NCBI GenBank assembly: GCA_964433635.1
Contig: CAYSSG010000064.1
Location: forward strand, 1 to 8,968
Source: CAYSSG01 sp964433635
GTDB lineage: Bacteria; Atribacterota; Phoenicimicrobiia; Phoenicimicrobiales; Stramentimicrobiaceae
Reading direction: 5' to 3'
DNA: 8,968 bases
How positions within the stretch are numbered: the first letter of the stretch is position 1; every line of letters begins with the position of its first letter. This document shows positions 1 through 7,087 of this stretch, in pieces. Under the pieces are notes generated by a model, which saw nothing but the letters and a program-made list of their open reading frames with translations, did not search any database and was not told where the DNA came from. The position numbers were made by a program, and so were the translations under genes.

Positions 1-462
1 ACCTTCTGTCTTTCTAAAGGGCTCAGCGCCCCGGTGGGTTCAGTACTGGCCGGTAAACAGGCCTTTATAGAGCGAGCCAGAAAAGTGAGAAAGATGCTGG
101 GAGGCGGCATGAGGCAGGCAGGGGTGCTGGCTGCAGCTGGAATTATCGCATTGGAGAAGATGATTGACCGGCTGGCAGAGGATCATGCCAATGCCAGGTT
201 TATTGCCGGGGAATTGTCTCAGATCAGGGGTCTGGATATCGACCTGGATACTGTTCAGACCAATATGATCTACTGTGATATCAGTCAACTGAAAACTCCC
301 GTGACCAAATTCCTGGAATTATTAAAGGAGAGGGAGCTATTGGTATCACCGGTTCCACCCGATAAAATCCGCCTGGTTACCAATCGCCATGTATCACGGG
401 AGGATGCTGGCCGGGCAGTTACGATAATCAGGCAGGTTGTAGAGAAAGACCTGCCGAAATGA
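1..462 (+). CDS. ltaE: Low-specificity L-threonine aldolase, C-terminal part (5' end outside window)
   Basis: This PLP-dependent enzyme of the beta-eliminating lyase/threonine aldolase family cleaves L-threonine or L-allo-threonine to glycine and acetaldehyde in the cytoplasm. The reading frame is open from base 1, giving 153 residues before the TGA stop. It opens with TFCLSKGLSAPVGS, the family's PLP-lysine motif; the Schiff-base lysine is codon 6 (bases 16-18). The following KMLGGGMRQAGVLAAAG segment is also typical of the family. Full-length members are about 340 residues with the lysine near 200, so roughly the first 190-200 residues are missing upstream. The GTG at 34 is not a real start because conserved sequence lies before it. 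No functional link to the downstream genes is evident. The family call is very secure; substrate stereopreference cannot be judged. Confidence 0.93.
   Translation, partial: TFCLSKGLSAPVGSVLAGKQAFIERARKVRKMLGGGMRQAGVLAAAGIIALEKMIDRLAEDHANARFIAGELSQIRGLDIDLDTVQTNMIYCDISQLKTPVTKFLELLKERELLVSPVPPDKIRLVTNRHVSREDAGRAVTIIRQVVEKDLPK
431..455. repeat. Perfect 7-bp inverted repeat at the end of the threonine aldolase gene
   Basis: GGCAGGT (431-437) and ACCTGCC (449-455) are perfect inverted copies around an 11-base loop, inside the last codons of the aldolase. No T-run follows, so this is not a canonical intrinsic terminator. It may add structure to the 3' end of the transcript together with the hairpin at 464-477, or be chance. 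What is seen is only the symmetry. Confidence 0.35.
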
Positions 463-463
463 T

Positions 464-481
464 GATGTTCAGACATCTTTT
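464..481 (+). terminator. Weak candidate terminator after threonine aldolase
   Basis: A 5-bp stem, GATGT (464-468) with ACATC (473-477) around the loop TCAG, begins two bases after the stop codon and is followed by TTTT (478-481). The position is right for a rho-independent terminator, but the stem is short and AT-rich, so termination would be inefficient at best. Confidence 0.3.
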
Positions 482-572
482 ATGATAAAATAAAAAGGGA
501 TTTGATGTCCATCGCAAAAAACAGTTGAAGAAATAGTTTCTAACTTTTCACTGCCTGAATAGAAGGGCGATA

Positions 573-602
573 TTGGGCAGCTGTACTGGAAAGTGATATG
601 GT
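573..602 (+). promoter_or_regulatory. Candidate sigma-A-type promoter for the photolyase
   Basis: TTGGGC (573-578) and TATGGT (597-602) are separated by 18 bases, and a TG dinucleotide one base before the -10 hexamer (594-595) gives an extended -10. Transcription would start near 609, leaving a short leader with the GAGGTGAT ribosome-binding site at 631-638. Both hexamers deviate from consensus, so this is a by-eye prediction only. Apart from the terminator-like hairpin at 464-481, nothing else was recognised in the 182-base gap. Confidence 0.35.
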
Positions 603-644
603 TTGATGAATTCAATAGGATGACTGAAATGAGGTGATGTTCAA

Positions 645-1946
645 ATGATTCAGGAAGACAGGATTGCCTATCTCAATGAGAAGGAGGAACAGGAAGGGAA
701 TTATGTCCTGTACTGGATGCAGGCTTCCCAGCGTGTCCGATATAATCAGGCCTTAGAGACTGCTATCCGGATAGCCAATAAGCGTTCTGTGCCGGTTCTG
801 GTCTATTTTGAACTGACGGACCATTTTCCGGAGGCCAACCTCCGTCATTACTATTTTATGTTGGAGGGATTGCAGGAGATAGACCGGGAGCTGAAGCAAT
901 TAAACATACAGCTGGTCATTAATCACCGGGAAGACGGTCAGTACCCTGATCTGATAGCCCTGGCTGAAAATGCCGTGATGGTGGTAACGGATTGCGGCTA
1001 TCTGCGTTTTCAGACCGAATGGAGAGAAAGATATGCTCAGGAATTACCATGTCTTTTTGTGCAGATTGAGAGTAATGTCGTTATACCGGTGGAGAGCGCT
1101 TCTGCTAAAGAGGAATTTACTGCCGGCACTTTCCGGCCCAAAATCAATCGTTTACTGGCTGATTACCTGCATCCCATGGAACATACGAAACCAAAGTTTA
1201 CTTCATTGGATATCAGTATCAGATCATTCCCCATCAAGAATGTAAAAAAGAGTGTTGACCAGCTGTCTATCAAGAGGGATGTCCCGCCTTCCCCGGTTTA
1301 TCATGGCGGAACCGGCCATGCCGAGGAGCTGCTGAAAGATTTTATACAACAAAAGATACGTCGTTTTGCTTCCCTGCGGAACGACCCTTCACGGGACTTT
1401 CTATCTCACATGAGTCCTTACCTGCACTTCGGGCAGATTTCTCCGCTGTATATTGCACTGGAGTTAAAAGCCAAAGCACCGGCAGAAGCTTACCGTGTTT
1501 ACCTGGAAGAACTGATTGTCCGGCGCGAATTAGCCATGAATTATGTCTATTACAATGANNNNNNNNNNNNNNNNNNNNNNNNNNNNNNNNNNNNNNNNNN
1601 NNNNNNNNNNNNNNNNNNNNNNNNNNNNNNNNNNNNNNNNNNNNNNNNNNNNNNNNNNATGCATGGCTACATGCGTATGTACTGGGGAAAAAAGATACTG
1701 GAATGGAGTCCGACTCCCCAGGAGGCTTATGAGAGATGCCTGTATCTGAATAATAAATATGAATTGGATGGAAGAGACCCGAACGGTTATACCGGTGTTG
1801 CCTGGTGTTTTGGCAAACATGACCGGGCGTGGAAAGAACGGCCTATTTTTGGTAAGGTCCGTTATATGAATGATCTGGGATTAAAAAGAAAATATGACAT
1901 GGAAAAGTATATCCATATGGTGAAAGAGTTGAAAGAAAAGGTTTAA
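645..1946 (+). CDS. phrB: Class II CPD photolyase (deoxyribodipyrimidine photolyase), with internal assembly gap
   Basis: This flavoprotein uses blue or near-UV light to split cyclobutane pyrimidine dimers in DNA. The N-terminal alpha/beta antenna domain begins with VLYWMQASQRVRYNQAL (about residues 21-37), followed by EANLRHYYFMLEGL (63-76). The helical FAD-binding domain shows SPYLHFGQISP (257-267), EELIVRRELAMNYVYYN (288-304), MHGYMRMYW, DPNGYTGVAWCFGKHDRAW and ERPIFGKVRYMN, all class II signatures. The ATG at 645 is preceded by GAGGTGAT (631-638) at 6-base spacing. One hundred Ns (1559-1658) replace the segment between VYYN and MHGYM. The frame is the same on both sides, giving a nominal 433 residues. 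Class II enzymes usually carry about 55 residues there, so the true protein is probably near 455. The gene is likely intact but incompletely sequenced. Confidence 0.95.
   Translation: MIQEDRIAYLNEKEEQEGNYVLYWMQASQRVRYNQALETAIRIANKRSVPVLVYFELTDHFPEANLRHYYFMLEGLQEIDRELKQLNIQLVINHREDGQYPDLIALAENAVMVVTDCGYLRFQTEWRERYAQELPCLFVQIESNVVIPVESASAKEEFTAGTFRPKINRLLADYLHPMEHTKPKFTSLDISIRSFPIKNVKKSVDQLSIKRDVPPSPVYHGGTGHAEELLKDFIQQKIRRFASLRNDPSRDFLSHMSPYLHFGQISPLYIALELKAKAPAEAYRVYLEELIVRRELAMNYVYYNXXXXXXXXXXXXXXXXXXXXXXXXXXXXXXXXXXMHGYMRMYWGKKILEWSPTPQEAYERCLYLNNKYELDGRDPNGYTGVAWCFGKHDRAWKERPIFGKVRYMNDLGLKRKYDMEKYIHMVKELKEKV
1559..1658. other. Assembly gap of 100 Ns
   Basis: Exactly 100 undetermined bases lie inside the photolyase gene. 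A run of 100 is the usual placeholder for a scaffold join of unknown length, so coordinates downstream are nominal. Conserved photolyase sequence on both flanks, in compatible frame and order, supports the join. Confidence 0.99.
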
Positions 1947-1961
1947 ACAGGTTTGACAGGT

Positions 1962-3749
1962 ATGGTTTCCCAACAGATGATCGTCGTGACGATCTTAATG
2001 ATCACAGTCCTGTTATTTATACTGGACGTTTTACGCATCGATATTGTCGCCATCCTGTGTATGCTTTCTCTGGGTTGGACCGGGGTCTTAGAACCATTAG
2101 AAGCAATCTCCGGTTTTTCCAGCAATGCTGTGATTGCCATGATAGCGGTCATGGTTATGGGATACGGACTATCAAGGACCGGAATTATGGATCGTTTCGC
2201 CGGGTGGATTACCATCATCGTTTCAAACAGTAAACGCAAATTACTGGTATTGGTATCCCTATCGGTAGGGTTACTGTCTGCTTTTATGCAGAATATCGGT
2301 GCGGCAGCCCTTTTTTTACCGGTCACCCTCACCATAGCCAGGGAGAATCATTACCATCCCTCGGAGCTGATCATGCCTATGGGTTATTCCGCCATACTGG
2401 GCGGTACATTGACTATGGTTGCCTCAGGGCCTCTGATTCTCTTGAATGATTTATTAAGGGATGCAGGTCTGAGACCATTTAATCTATTCAGTGTTACACC
2501 AATCGGTCTTTCCCTGCTGTTGACAGGCATTCTTTATTTTTTCCTGGCAGGTAAGCATGTCCTCCCCCAACAAACCTTAGCCGGAGTTCGTGCGGAACAG
2601 CAGACCATTATCGAATGCTGGAATCTATCCTATCAAGTACATCACTATACAATTCCGAAGGCAAGTTCCCTGATTGGGAAGACACTGGAAAGCACCGGCA
2701 TCTGGGATCGGTATCAATTAAATATACTTGCCTTATCTCGAGATAAGGGAATCGAATACGCGCCCTGGAGAGAAACCCACTTCCAGGAGGGACAGGAATT
2801 GGCTTTACTGGGAGAAGATGAGAAGGTCAAGAGCTTTGCCCGGGAAAATCATTTACAACAGATTGAAAAAACAGCCACCTTCCAGATTTTTCAAGATAAC
2901 AAAAAAGCAGGTTTTGCAGAAGCATTTATTCCCCCGCGGTCTGATTTTATCGGGAAGAGCATTCGCCAGCTGGCTATCCGGAAAAATTTTCACATTGAAC
3001 CGATTCTTCTGTTCAGCAACGGTGAGACGGTGAGGGGAAATTTTTCGGATAAAGAACTAATAGCTGGAGACATCATTATTTTTCATGGTATATGGCGTAA
3101 CATCAGGCAATTAAAAGAGTCTGAGAATATCCACGTGCTGACTGCAGTCCGGACTGATGAGGGAGCAAAGGATAAATCAGGAATAGCTTTGCTCTGTTTT
3201 ACAGGCGGAATTGGTCTGGCTCTCGCCGGCTTTCCTCTTTCCATCTCTTTGTTTACCGGAGCGATTGCCATGGTAATAACCGGCGTATTAAAGGTAGAAG
3301 ATTTTTATGCGGCGATTGAATGGAAGGTTGTTTTTTTAATCGCCGGTTTGATTCCCCTGGGGATCGCCATGCAGAAGACCGGTACAGCTGCAGTTCTGGC
3401 TGAAAAGATGCTTGCTGTGGTACAGGGGCAGCATCCTCTTTTTATCCTGTTTTCCATTGCGGTCATCTCTACCTTGTTCTCACTTATTATGTCCAATGTT
3501 GCCTCTACAGTCGTTCTGGTTCCTGTCATCATTAATCTGGCTTCAATGGTGCAAATGGATCCCAGGCCGCTGGTGTTACTGGTAGCAGTATGTGCTGCCA
3601 ATTCCTTTATCCTGCCTACTCACCAGGTCAATGCCATGCTGATGACAGCCGGAAATTATAAAAATACGGATTATTTAAAGGCCGGAGGCGGCATGACCCT
3701 ATTGTTCTTATTAGAAGTTATATTTGTATTTTATCTGTTTTATTTATAA
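1962..3749 (+). CDS. SLC13-family (DASS/ArsB-NhaD type) anion permease with two RCK_C domains
   Basis: This is a predicted inner-membrane transporter of 595 residues. The first membrane bundle (about 5-200) includes the hairpin motif SAFMQNIGAAALFLP (106-120). A soluble central loop (about 215-395) carries two RCK_C/TrkA_C-like domains, each ending in a G-E/D-hydrophobic pattern (GQELALLGEDEKV near 277-289; AGDIIIFHG near 368-376). The second bundle (about 405-595) includes SLIMSNVASTVVLVP (507-521) and ILPTHQVNAML (550-560), typical of SLC13 permeases with RCK_C inserts. Family members move sulfate, other oxyanions or dicarboxylates, often with Na+. The sulfur genes immediately downstream favour a sulfur anion here, which is inference. 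The start is uncertain: ATG at 1962 (AACAGG 10 bases upstream) is chosen over TTG at 1953. It lies 15 bases after the photolyase stop and may be co-transcribed with it. Confidence 0.88.
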   Translation: MVSQQMIVVTILMITVLLFILDVLRIDIVAILCMLSLGWTGVLEPLEAISGFSSNAVIAMIAVMVMGYGLSRTGIMDRFAGWITIIVSNSKRKLLVLVSLSVGLLSAFMQNIGAAALFLPVTLTIARENHYHPSELIMPMGYSAILGGTLTMVASGPLILLNDLLRDAGLRPFNLFSVTPIGLSLLLTGILYFFLAGKHVLPQQTLAGVRAEQQTIIECWNLSYQVHHYTIPKASSLIGKTLESTGIWDRYQLNILALSRDKGIEYAPWRETHFQEGQELALLGEDEKVKSFARENHLQQIEKTATFQIFQDNKKAGFAEAFIPPRSDFIGKSIRQLAIRKNFHIEPILLFSNGETVRGNFSDKELIAGDIIIFHGIWRNIRQLKESENIHVLTAVRTDEGAKDKSGIALLCFTGGIGLALAGFPLSISLFTGAIAMVITGVLKVEDFYAAIEWKVVFLIAGLIPLGIAMQKTGTAAVLAEKMLAVVQGQHPLFILFSIAVISTLFSLIMSNVASTVVLVPVIINLASMVQMDPRPLVLLVAVCAANSFILPTHQVNAMLMTAGNYKNTDYLKAGGGMTLLFLLEVIFVFYLFYL

Positions 3750-3751
3750 AA

Positions 3752-3771
3752 TGAATGGAAAGACACATTCA
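3752..3771. repeat. Short inverted repeat between permease and persulfide dioxygenase genes
   Basis: TGAATG (3752-3757) and CATTCA (3766-3771) form a perfect 6-bp inverted repeat around 8 bases. It sits in the 45-base gap, just upstream of the AAGGAGG ribosome-binding site (3783-3789). It could be a small operator or mRNA hairpin. It lacks the central C/G tract expected of CsoR/CstR-family operators. Chance is possible. Confidence 0.25.
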
Positions 3772-3794
3772 ATGTTAGATTTAAGGAGGATTTT

Positions 3795-5213
3795 ATGTAC
3801 GTTGAGCCGTTTTATGTGCCTAAAATTGCCCATAGTTCTTATCTTTTAGGCGGGCAGGAACATTGTGCCATTATTGATCCCAGCCGTGATGTGGACCATT
3901 ATGTTACAGCTGCCAAGAATATGGGTTTTAAAATTACCCACATCCTGGAGACTCATCTTCATGCCGATTTTATCTCCGGCCATATGGATTTGGCGGATAA
4001 GACCGGTGCCAGGATCTATGCCCCTGCTGCGGCAAATTGCCAGTTTGAACACCAGGCCGTAAAAGAAGGGGATGAGTTTAAGATTGACCATGTAAGTATC
4101 AGGGTACTGGAGACACCGGGACATACACCGGAACATATAGCCTATGTTGTGACTGATGAATCCCGGGGGAAGGAACCGGTGGTCCTTTTTTGTGGAGATA
4201 CCCTGTTTGTAGGTGATGTGGGAAGACCGGACTTATTTCCGGGAAGAGCAGAAGAACTGGCTTCTAAATTATTTAACAGTCTGAAAAAATTGAAAGCCCT
4301 GCCTGATTTCTGTGAAGTGCTTCCGGCACATGGTGCAGGTTCCCTGTGCGGAAGGTCGATGGGTTCCAAGAGAAGAAGCACCATCGGATATGAAAAGAGA
4401 TACAATGAGGCATTACAGATTAAATCAGAGGAGGATTTTATATTTTCTCTGACCAATGAGATGCCCCCGGCACCGGATCACTTCAGCCGTTGCAGTGAAA
4501 TTAATCGCCAGGGACCTCGATTGGTCCGAAAAATGCCAGCCATAGAACCACTCTCACCTCTGGAATTCGGTAAAAAAGCGGAATCTGAAGATACCATTGT
4601 TTTAGACTGCCGCAGCTATGATGCCTTTGCCGGTCAGCATGTGATTCATGCTTATGGAATTGATTTCAACGGTAATTTTCCCACCTTTTCCGGTTGGGTG
4701 ATACCGCCTGAGAAAAAAATCCTGCTGGTTAATCCGAATCGGGTTTCTGCCGAAGAGGTAGCAGTATGGCTGCGCAGAGTAGGACTGGATAACGCAGTCG
4801 GTTATCTGGAAGGCGGTATGTTTGAGTGGGCAAAAAACGGACTGCCCAGCCGTCATATTCTACAGGTTTCTGCCCCTGAATTAGAAGCGTTGCGAAAGAA
4901 TGATCAGGTTCAGATTCTGGATGTTCGTGCCAAGTCCGAATTTGATAATCATCACGTCGAAGGAGCAATCAACATACCTGCACCTGATTTGAGAAAGAGA
5001 TATAAGGAACTGGATAAGGAAGAAACATATTATGTTACCTGCAGCACCGGACATCGTTCCACCCTGGCGATTTCGTTGTTATTGCAAAGAGATTTTGAAC
5101 ATCTGGCAAATATAGCCGGTGGTATGACGGGAATGGGAGAGTTCGGTGAGAACCGTAAAATCGTGCATAAATGGGGAAGCTTTCCTTATCGGTGGAAAAT
5201 CCGTAGAAAATGA
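3795..5213 (+). CDS. CstB-like persulfide dioxygenase-rhodanese fusion
   Basis: This cytoplasmic non-heme Fe(II) enzyme has a CstB-like domain order. Its predicted role is to oxidise protein or low-molecular-weight persulfide to sulfite and to use its rhodanese part to yield thiosulfate, clearing toxic sulfide species. Residues 1-240 are an ETHE1-type metallo-beta-lactamase fold with THLHADF (53-59), TPGHTPEH (107-114), GDTLFVGDVGRPDL (134-147) and LPAHGAGS (176-183). Iron ligands by analogy with ETHE1 are His54, His110 and Asp135. Residues about 255-350 are a rhodanese-like domain with VNPNRVS where the active-site loop should be, so it lacks the catalytic Cys. Residues about 358-470 form a second rhodanese domain with the loop CSTGHRS and catalytic Cys416. 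At 472 residues it is slightly longer than S. aureus CstB (444). AAGGAGG (3783-3789) five bases before ATG fixes the start. The following YeeE/YedE genes support a sulfane-sulfur role. Confidence 0.92.
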   Translation: MYVEPFYVPKIAHSSYLLGGQEHCAIIDPSRDVDHYVTAAKNMGFKITHILETHLHADFISGHMDLADKTGARIYAPAAANCQFEHQAVKEGDEFKIDHVSIRVLETPGHTPEHIAYVVTDESRGKEPVVLFCGDTLFVGDVGRPDLFPGRAEELASKLFNSLKKLKALPDFCEVLPAHGAGSLCGRSMGSKRRSTIGYEKRYNEALQIKSEEDFIFSLTNEMPPAPDHFSRCSEINRQGPRLVRKMPAIEPLSPLEFGKKAESEDTIVLDCRSYDAFAGQHVIHAYGIDFNGNFPTFSGWVIPPEKKILLVNPNRVSAEEVAVWLRRVGLDNAVGYLEGGMFEWAKNGLPSRHILQVSAPELEALRKNDQVQILDVRAKSEFDNHHVEGAINIPAPDLRKRYKELDKEETYYVTCSTGHRSTLAISLLLQRDFEHLANIAGGMTGMGEFGENRKIVHKWGSFPYRWKIRRK

Positions 5214-5249
5214 AATACTGAAAGACAGGACTGAAACAGGAGGATTATA

Positions 5250-5771
5250 ATGGAATTTTTTACCTTGAAATCTTGGTCACCTTATCTTGTGGGAGCAGGA
5301 ATAGGGGTTTTAAGCTGGTTTACTTTTCTGCTCTCTGATAAACCAATCGGATGCTCAACTGCCTTTTCCAGAACAAGTGGCATGATTGAACAGGCGTTAA
5401 CCGGCAGGTCGGTGCAGGATCAGCCTTATTATAAGAAATTTCCGGCGGTCATCGATTGGGAATGGATGTTTGTACTGGGTATTATTTTTGGCTCGCTGGT
5501 TTCAGCGCTCATTTCAGGAGAATTCCAGTTGAGATTTATTCCTGCACTATGGTCGGCAAGATTCGGGTTATCTTTCCTGCCGCGATTTGTCGCTGCTCTA
5601 TCCGGAGGCATTGTTCTCGGGATCGGTGCTCGGTGGGCAGGAGGCTGTACCAGCGGTCATGGTATCAGCGGGACAATGCAGTTGGCCCTAAGCAGCTGGC
5701 TGGCAGTGATCCTCTTTTTTATCGGAGGTGTATTGACTGCCAAATTCATCTTCTTCAGCATCGGAGGTTAG
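5250..5771 (+). CDS. YeeE/YedE (TsuA/PmpA-like) sulfur transporter, first half-size subunit
   Basis: This 173-residue polytopic membrane protein belongs to the YeeE/YedE family, whose studied member TsuA imports thiosulfate using conserved membrane cysteines. Two such cysteines are visible: Cys35 in KPIGCSTAFSRTSG and Cys133 in GGCTSGHGISG. There are about four hydrophobic segments (roughly 12-29, 72-90, 108-128, 146-170). A full-length YeeE has about twice this length; the partner half follows after two bases. The ATG at 5250 has AGGAGG (5238-5243) six bases upstream. The 36-base gap after the CstB-like gene argues for one operon. The substrate is predicted to be thiosulfate or another sulfane-sulfur compound; the direction of transport is not shown by sequence. 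Confidence 0.88.
   Translation: MEFFTLKSWSPYLVGAGIGVLSWFTFLLSDKPIGCSTAFSRTSGMIEQALTGRSVQDQPYYKKFPAVIDWEWMFVLGIIFGSLVSALISGEFQLRFIPALWSARFGLSFLPRFVAALSGGIVLGIGARWAGGCTSGHGISGTMQLALSSWLAVILFFIGGVLTAKFIFFSIGG
5762..5767 (+). promoter_or_regulatory. Ribosome-binding site that sets the second YeeE/YedE start
   Basis: CGGAGG lies six bases before ATG 5774 and inside the last codons of the preceding gene. It decides the start at 5774 against a much longer open frame reaching back to 5456, which merely shadows the upstream subunit. Placement implies translational coupling of the two halves. Confidence 0.75.
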
Positions 5772-5773
5772 AT

Positions 5774-6328
5774 ATGTTGAAAACGTTACATACACAAAAA
5801 AATACCCAGCTTATATTCGGTATAGTCATGGGTTTCTTCTTCGGCTTTCTTTTGCAGAAAGGTGGTGTAGCCAAATATGATGTGATCATGGGTCAGTTAC
5901 TTTTAAAGGATTTTACCGTGATTAAGATTATATTGTCTGCGATTGTGGTCGGCATGGTCGGTATTTATTTCATGAGAGGGATGGGGCTAGTTCAACTGCA
6001 TCCCAAGTCGGGTTCTGTTGGCATGACGGTGGTGGGCGGTTTGATATTCGGGATAGGATTTGCCTTATTAGGCTACTGTCCGGGGACGATCTCTGCTGCC
6101 ATTGGTCAGGGGAATATGGATGCACTGCTGGGAGGCCTTATCGGGATCCTGATTGGCTCCGGCATATTTGCTCATCTTTATCCTGATTTGGAAGGGATCT
6201 TAAAGAAGGGCTGGTTCGGTGAAATCACCATTCCCGAATATTTGAATATAAATCCCTGGGTGGTGATTATACCATTATGTCTCTTGATTGTCATGTTCTT
6301 ATATATACTGGAAAGTGTTGGCCTTTAG
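5774..6328 (+). CDS. YeeE/YedE (TsuA/PmpB-like) sulfur transporter, second half-size subunit
   Basis: This 184-residue membrane protein completes the YeeE/YedE pair. Residues FGIVMGFFFGFLLQKGG (15-31) match the usual N-terminal helix of the second repeat. ALLGYCPGT (97-105) carries Cys102, the conserved GYCPGT cysteine of the family, near the middle of a helix. Further hydrophobic segments lie near 48-66, 84-100, 114-134 and 161-178. The ATG is two bases after the stop of the first subunit, with CGGAGG (5762-5767) upstream. The two genes are in different frames with separate start signals, so this is a natural two-gene arrangement rather than a broken fusion. Together the halves supply three cysteines, matching the idea of a cysteine relay for thiosulfate; that match to TsuA is by family analogy. 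Confidence 0.88.
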   Translation: MLKTLHTQKNTQLIFGIVMGFFFGFLLQKGGVAKYDVIMGQLLLKDFTVIKIILSAIVVGMVGIYFMRGMGLVQLHPKSGSVGMTVVGGLIFGIGFALLGYCPGTISAAIGQGNMDALLGGLIGILIGSGIFAHLYPDLEGILKKGWFGEITIPEYLNINPWVVIIPLCLLIVMFLYILESVGL

Positions 6329-6330
6329 AA

Positions 6331-6362
6331 ACCTGCTGAAGATGGAAGCTAATCCGGCAGGT
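6331..6362. repeat. Hairpin between the sulfur-transport and DUF1538 genes
   Basis: ACCTGCTG (6331-6338) pairs with CGGCAGGT (6355-6362) over 8 bp with one G-T wobble and a 16-base loop. It starts two bases after the YeeE/YedE stop in a 72-base gap. The following GATTCTTTCCTG is only weakly T-rich, so it may be an attenuating or mRNA-stabilising structure rather than a strong terminator. It suggests, without proving, a transcriptional boundary between the sulfur genes and the DUF1538 genes. Confidence 0.4.
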
Positions 6363-6400
6363 GATTCTTTCCTGTATTGAGGTCTACATGAGGTACTCTT

Positions 6401-7087
6401 ATGAATATCAAAGCAATCATGAAAGAGGTACTGCAGGCAATCTTACCGATTACCCTTGTCATTGTCATATTACAGCTGGCCATCATCCGGCTTCCTATGA
6501 AGGATTTTATCTATTTTCTTCTCGGTGCATTGCTGACTTTTCTGGGTTTTACCCTGTTTCTTCTCGGAGTGAGGGTCAGCCTTCTGCCTATCGGTGAGAT
6601 ATTCGGTGTTTCTTTAATGAAGAATGAAAATCTCTGGTTTATCATCGGTTTTGGTATTGCTCTGGGATTTGCTGTTACTATTGCTGAGCCTGGCTTGCAG
6701 GTGCTTGCAGATCAAATAACTGATGTATCTAATGGGGAAATACCGAAATATCTGCTGATGGTCGTTGTTTCTCTTGGCTTAGGTTTTTTTCTGGCCCTTT
6801 CTCTGCTGCGCATGATCTTTAAGATTTCTTTGCGCATCCTCTTATTGTGCGGCTATATCCTGGTATTTGCATTAAGCATTTTTTCCTCACCAAAATTTTT
6901 TGCCGTTTCCTTTGATGCGGGAGGAGTCACCACAGGTCCTATGACTGTACCTTTTATTCTTGCTCTGGGAGTGGGCATGTCCTCAGTAAGCGGATCCAGA
7001 ACTGCGTCTGCTGATAGCTTTGGCTTTGTGGGATTGGCTTCCGTTGGTCCTATCTTGGCGGTATTAATTTTAGGAATGATTTATTGA
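6401..7087 (+). CDS. DUF1538 family membrane protein, copy 1
   Basis: This 228-residue polytopic membrane protein has no established biochemical role. Hydrophobic segments lie near 11-30, 36-57, 79-96, 117-136, 145-162, 181-195 and 209-227. Two motifs recur in the next gene: TIAEPGLQ (93-100) and FDAGGVTTGPM (171-181). Glu and Pro, and Asp with a Gly pair, sit within or beside helices, as expected for substrate- or ion-binding sites in transporters; that reading is inference. The ATG at 6401 follows TGAGG (6389-6393) at 7-base spacing. Its stop overlaps the next start by one base. DUF1538 proteins also occur as double-length fusions, and the two tandem genes here look like the split form. The family call is strong; the function is unknown. 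Confidence 0.87.
   Translation: MNIKAIMKEVLQAILPITLVIVILQLAIIRLPMKDFIYFLLGALLTFLGFTLFLLGVRVSLLPIGEIFGVSLMKNENLWFIIGFGIALGFAVTIAEPGLQVLADQITDVSNGEIPKYLLMVVVSLGLGFFLALSLLRMIFKISLRILLLCGYILVFALSIFSSPKFFAVSFDAGGVTTGPMTVPFILALGVGMSSVSGSRTASADSFGFVGLASVGPILAVLILGMIY

Noticed and set aside
34..36. GTG as the start of the threonine aldolase frame
   Set aside because: The PLP-lysine motif lies upstream of it and the frame is open to base 1, so the gene simply continues beyond the window.
1953..1955. TTG start for the SLC13 permease
   Set aside because: ATG 1962 is in frame nine bases later and the extra residues are not conserved-looking; neither has a strong ribosome-binding site, so the choice stays provisional.
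1943..2335. Minus-strand open frame opposite the permease start
   Set aside because: Its product has no recognisable family and lies opposite a well-supported membrane-protein gene; other minus-strand frames in the window fail in the same way.
5456..5773. Open frame upstream of and in frame with the second YeeE/YedE subunit, giving a 290-residue product
   Set aside because: It overlaps the first subunit in another frame and its translation is Arg/Cys/Ser-rich without family similarity. ATG 5774 has its own ribosome-binding site and begins the conserved domain.
5760..5780. Possible frameshift splitting a full-length YeeE/YedE gene
   Set aside because: Each half has its own start and ribosome-binding site and a normal terminus, and two-gene YeeE/YedE pairs are a known arrangement.
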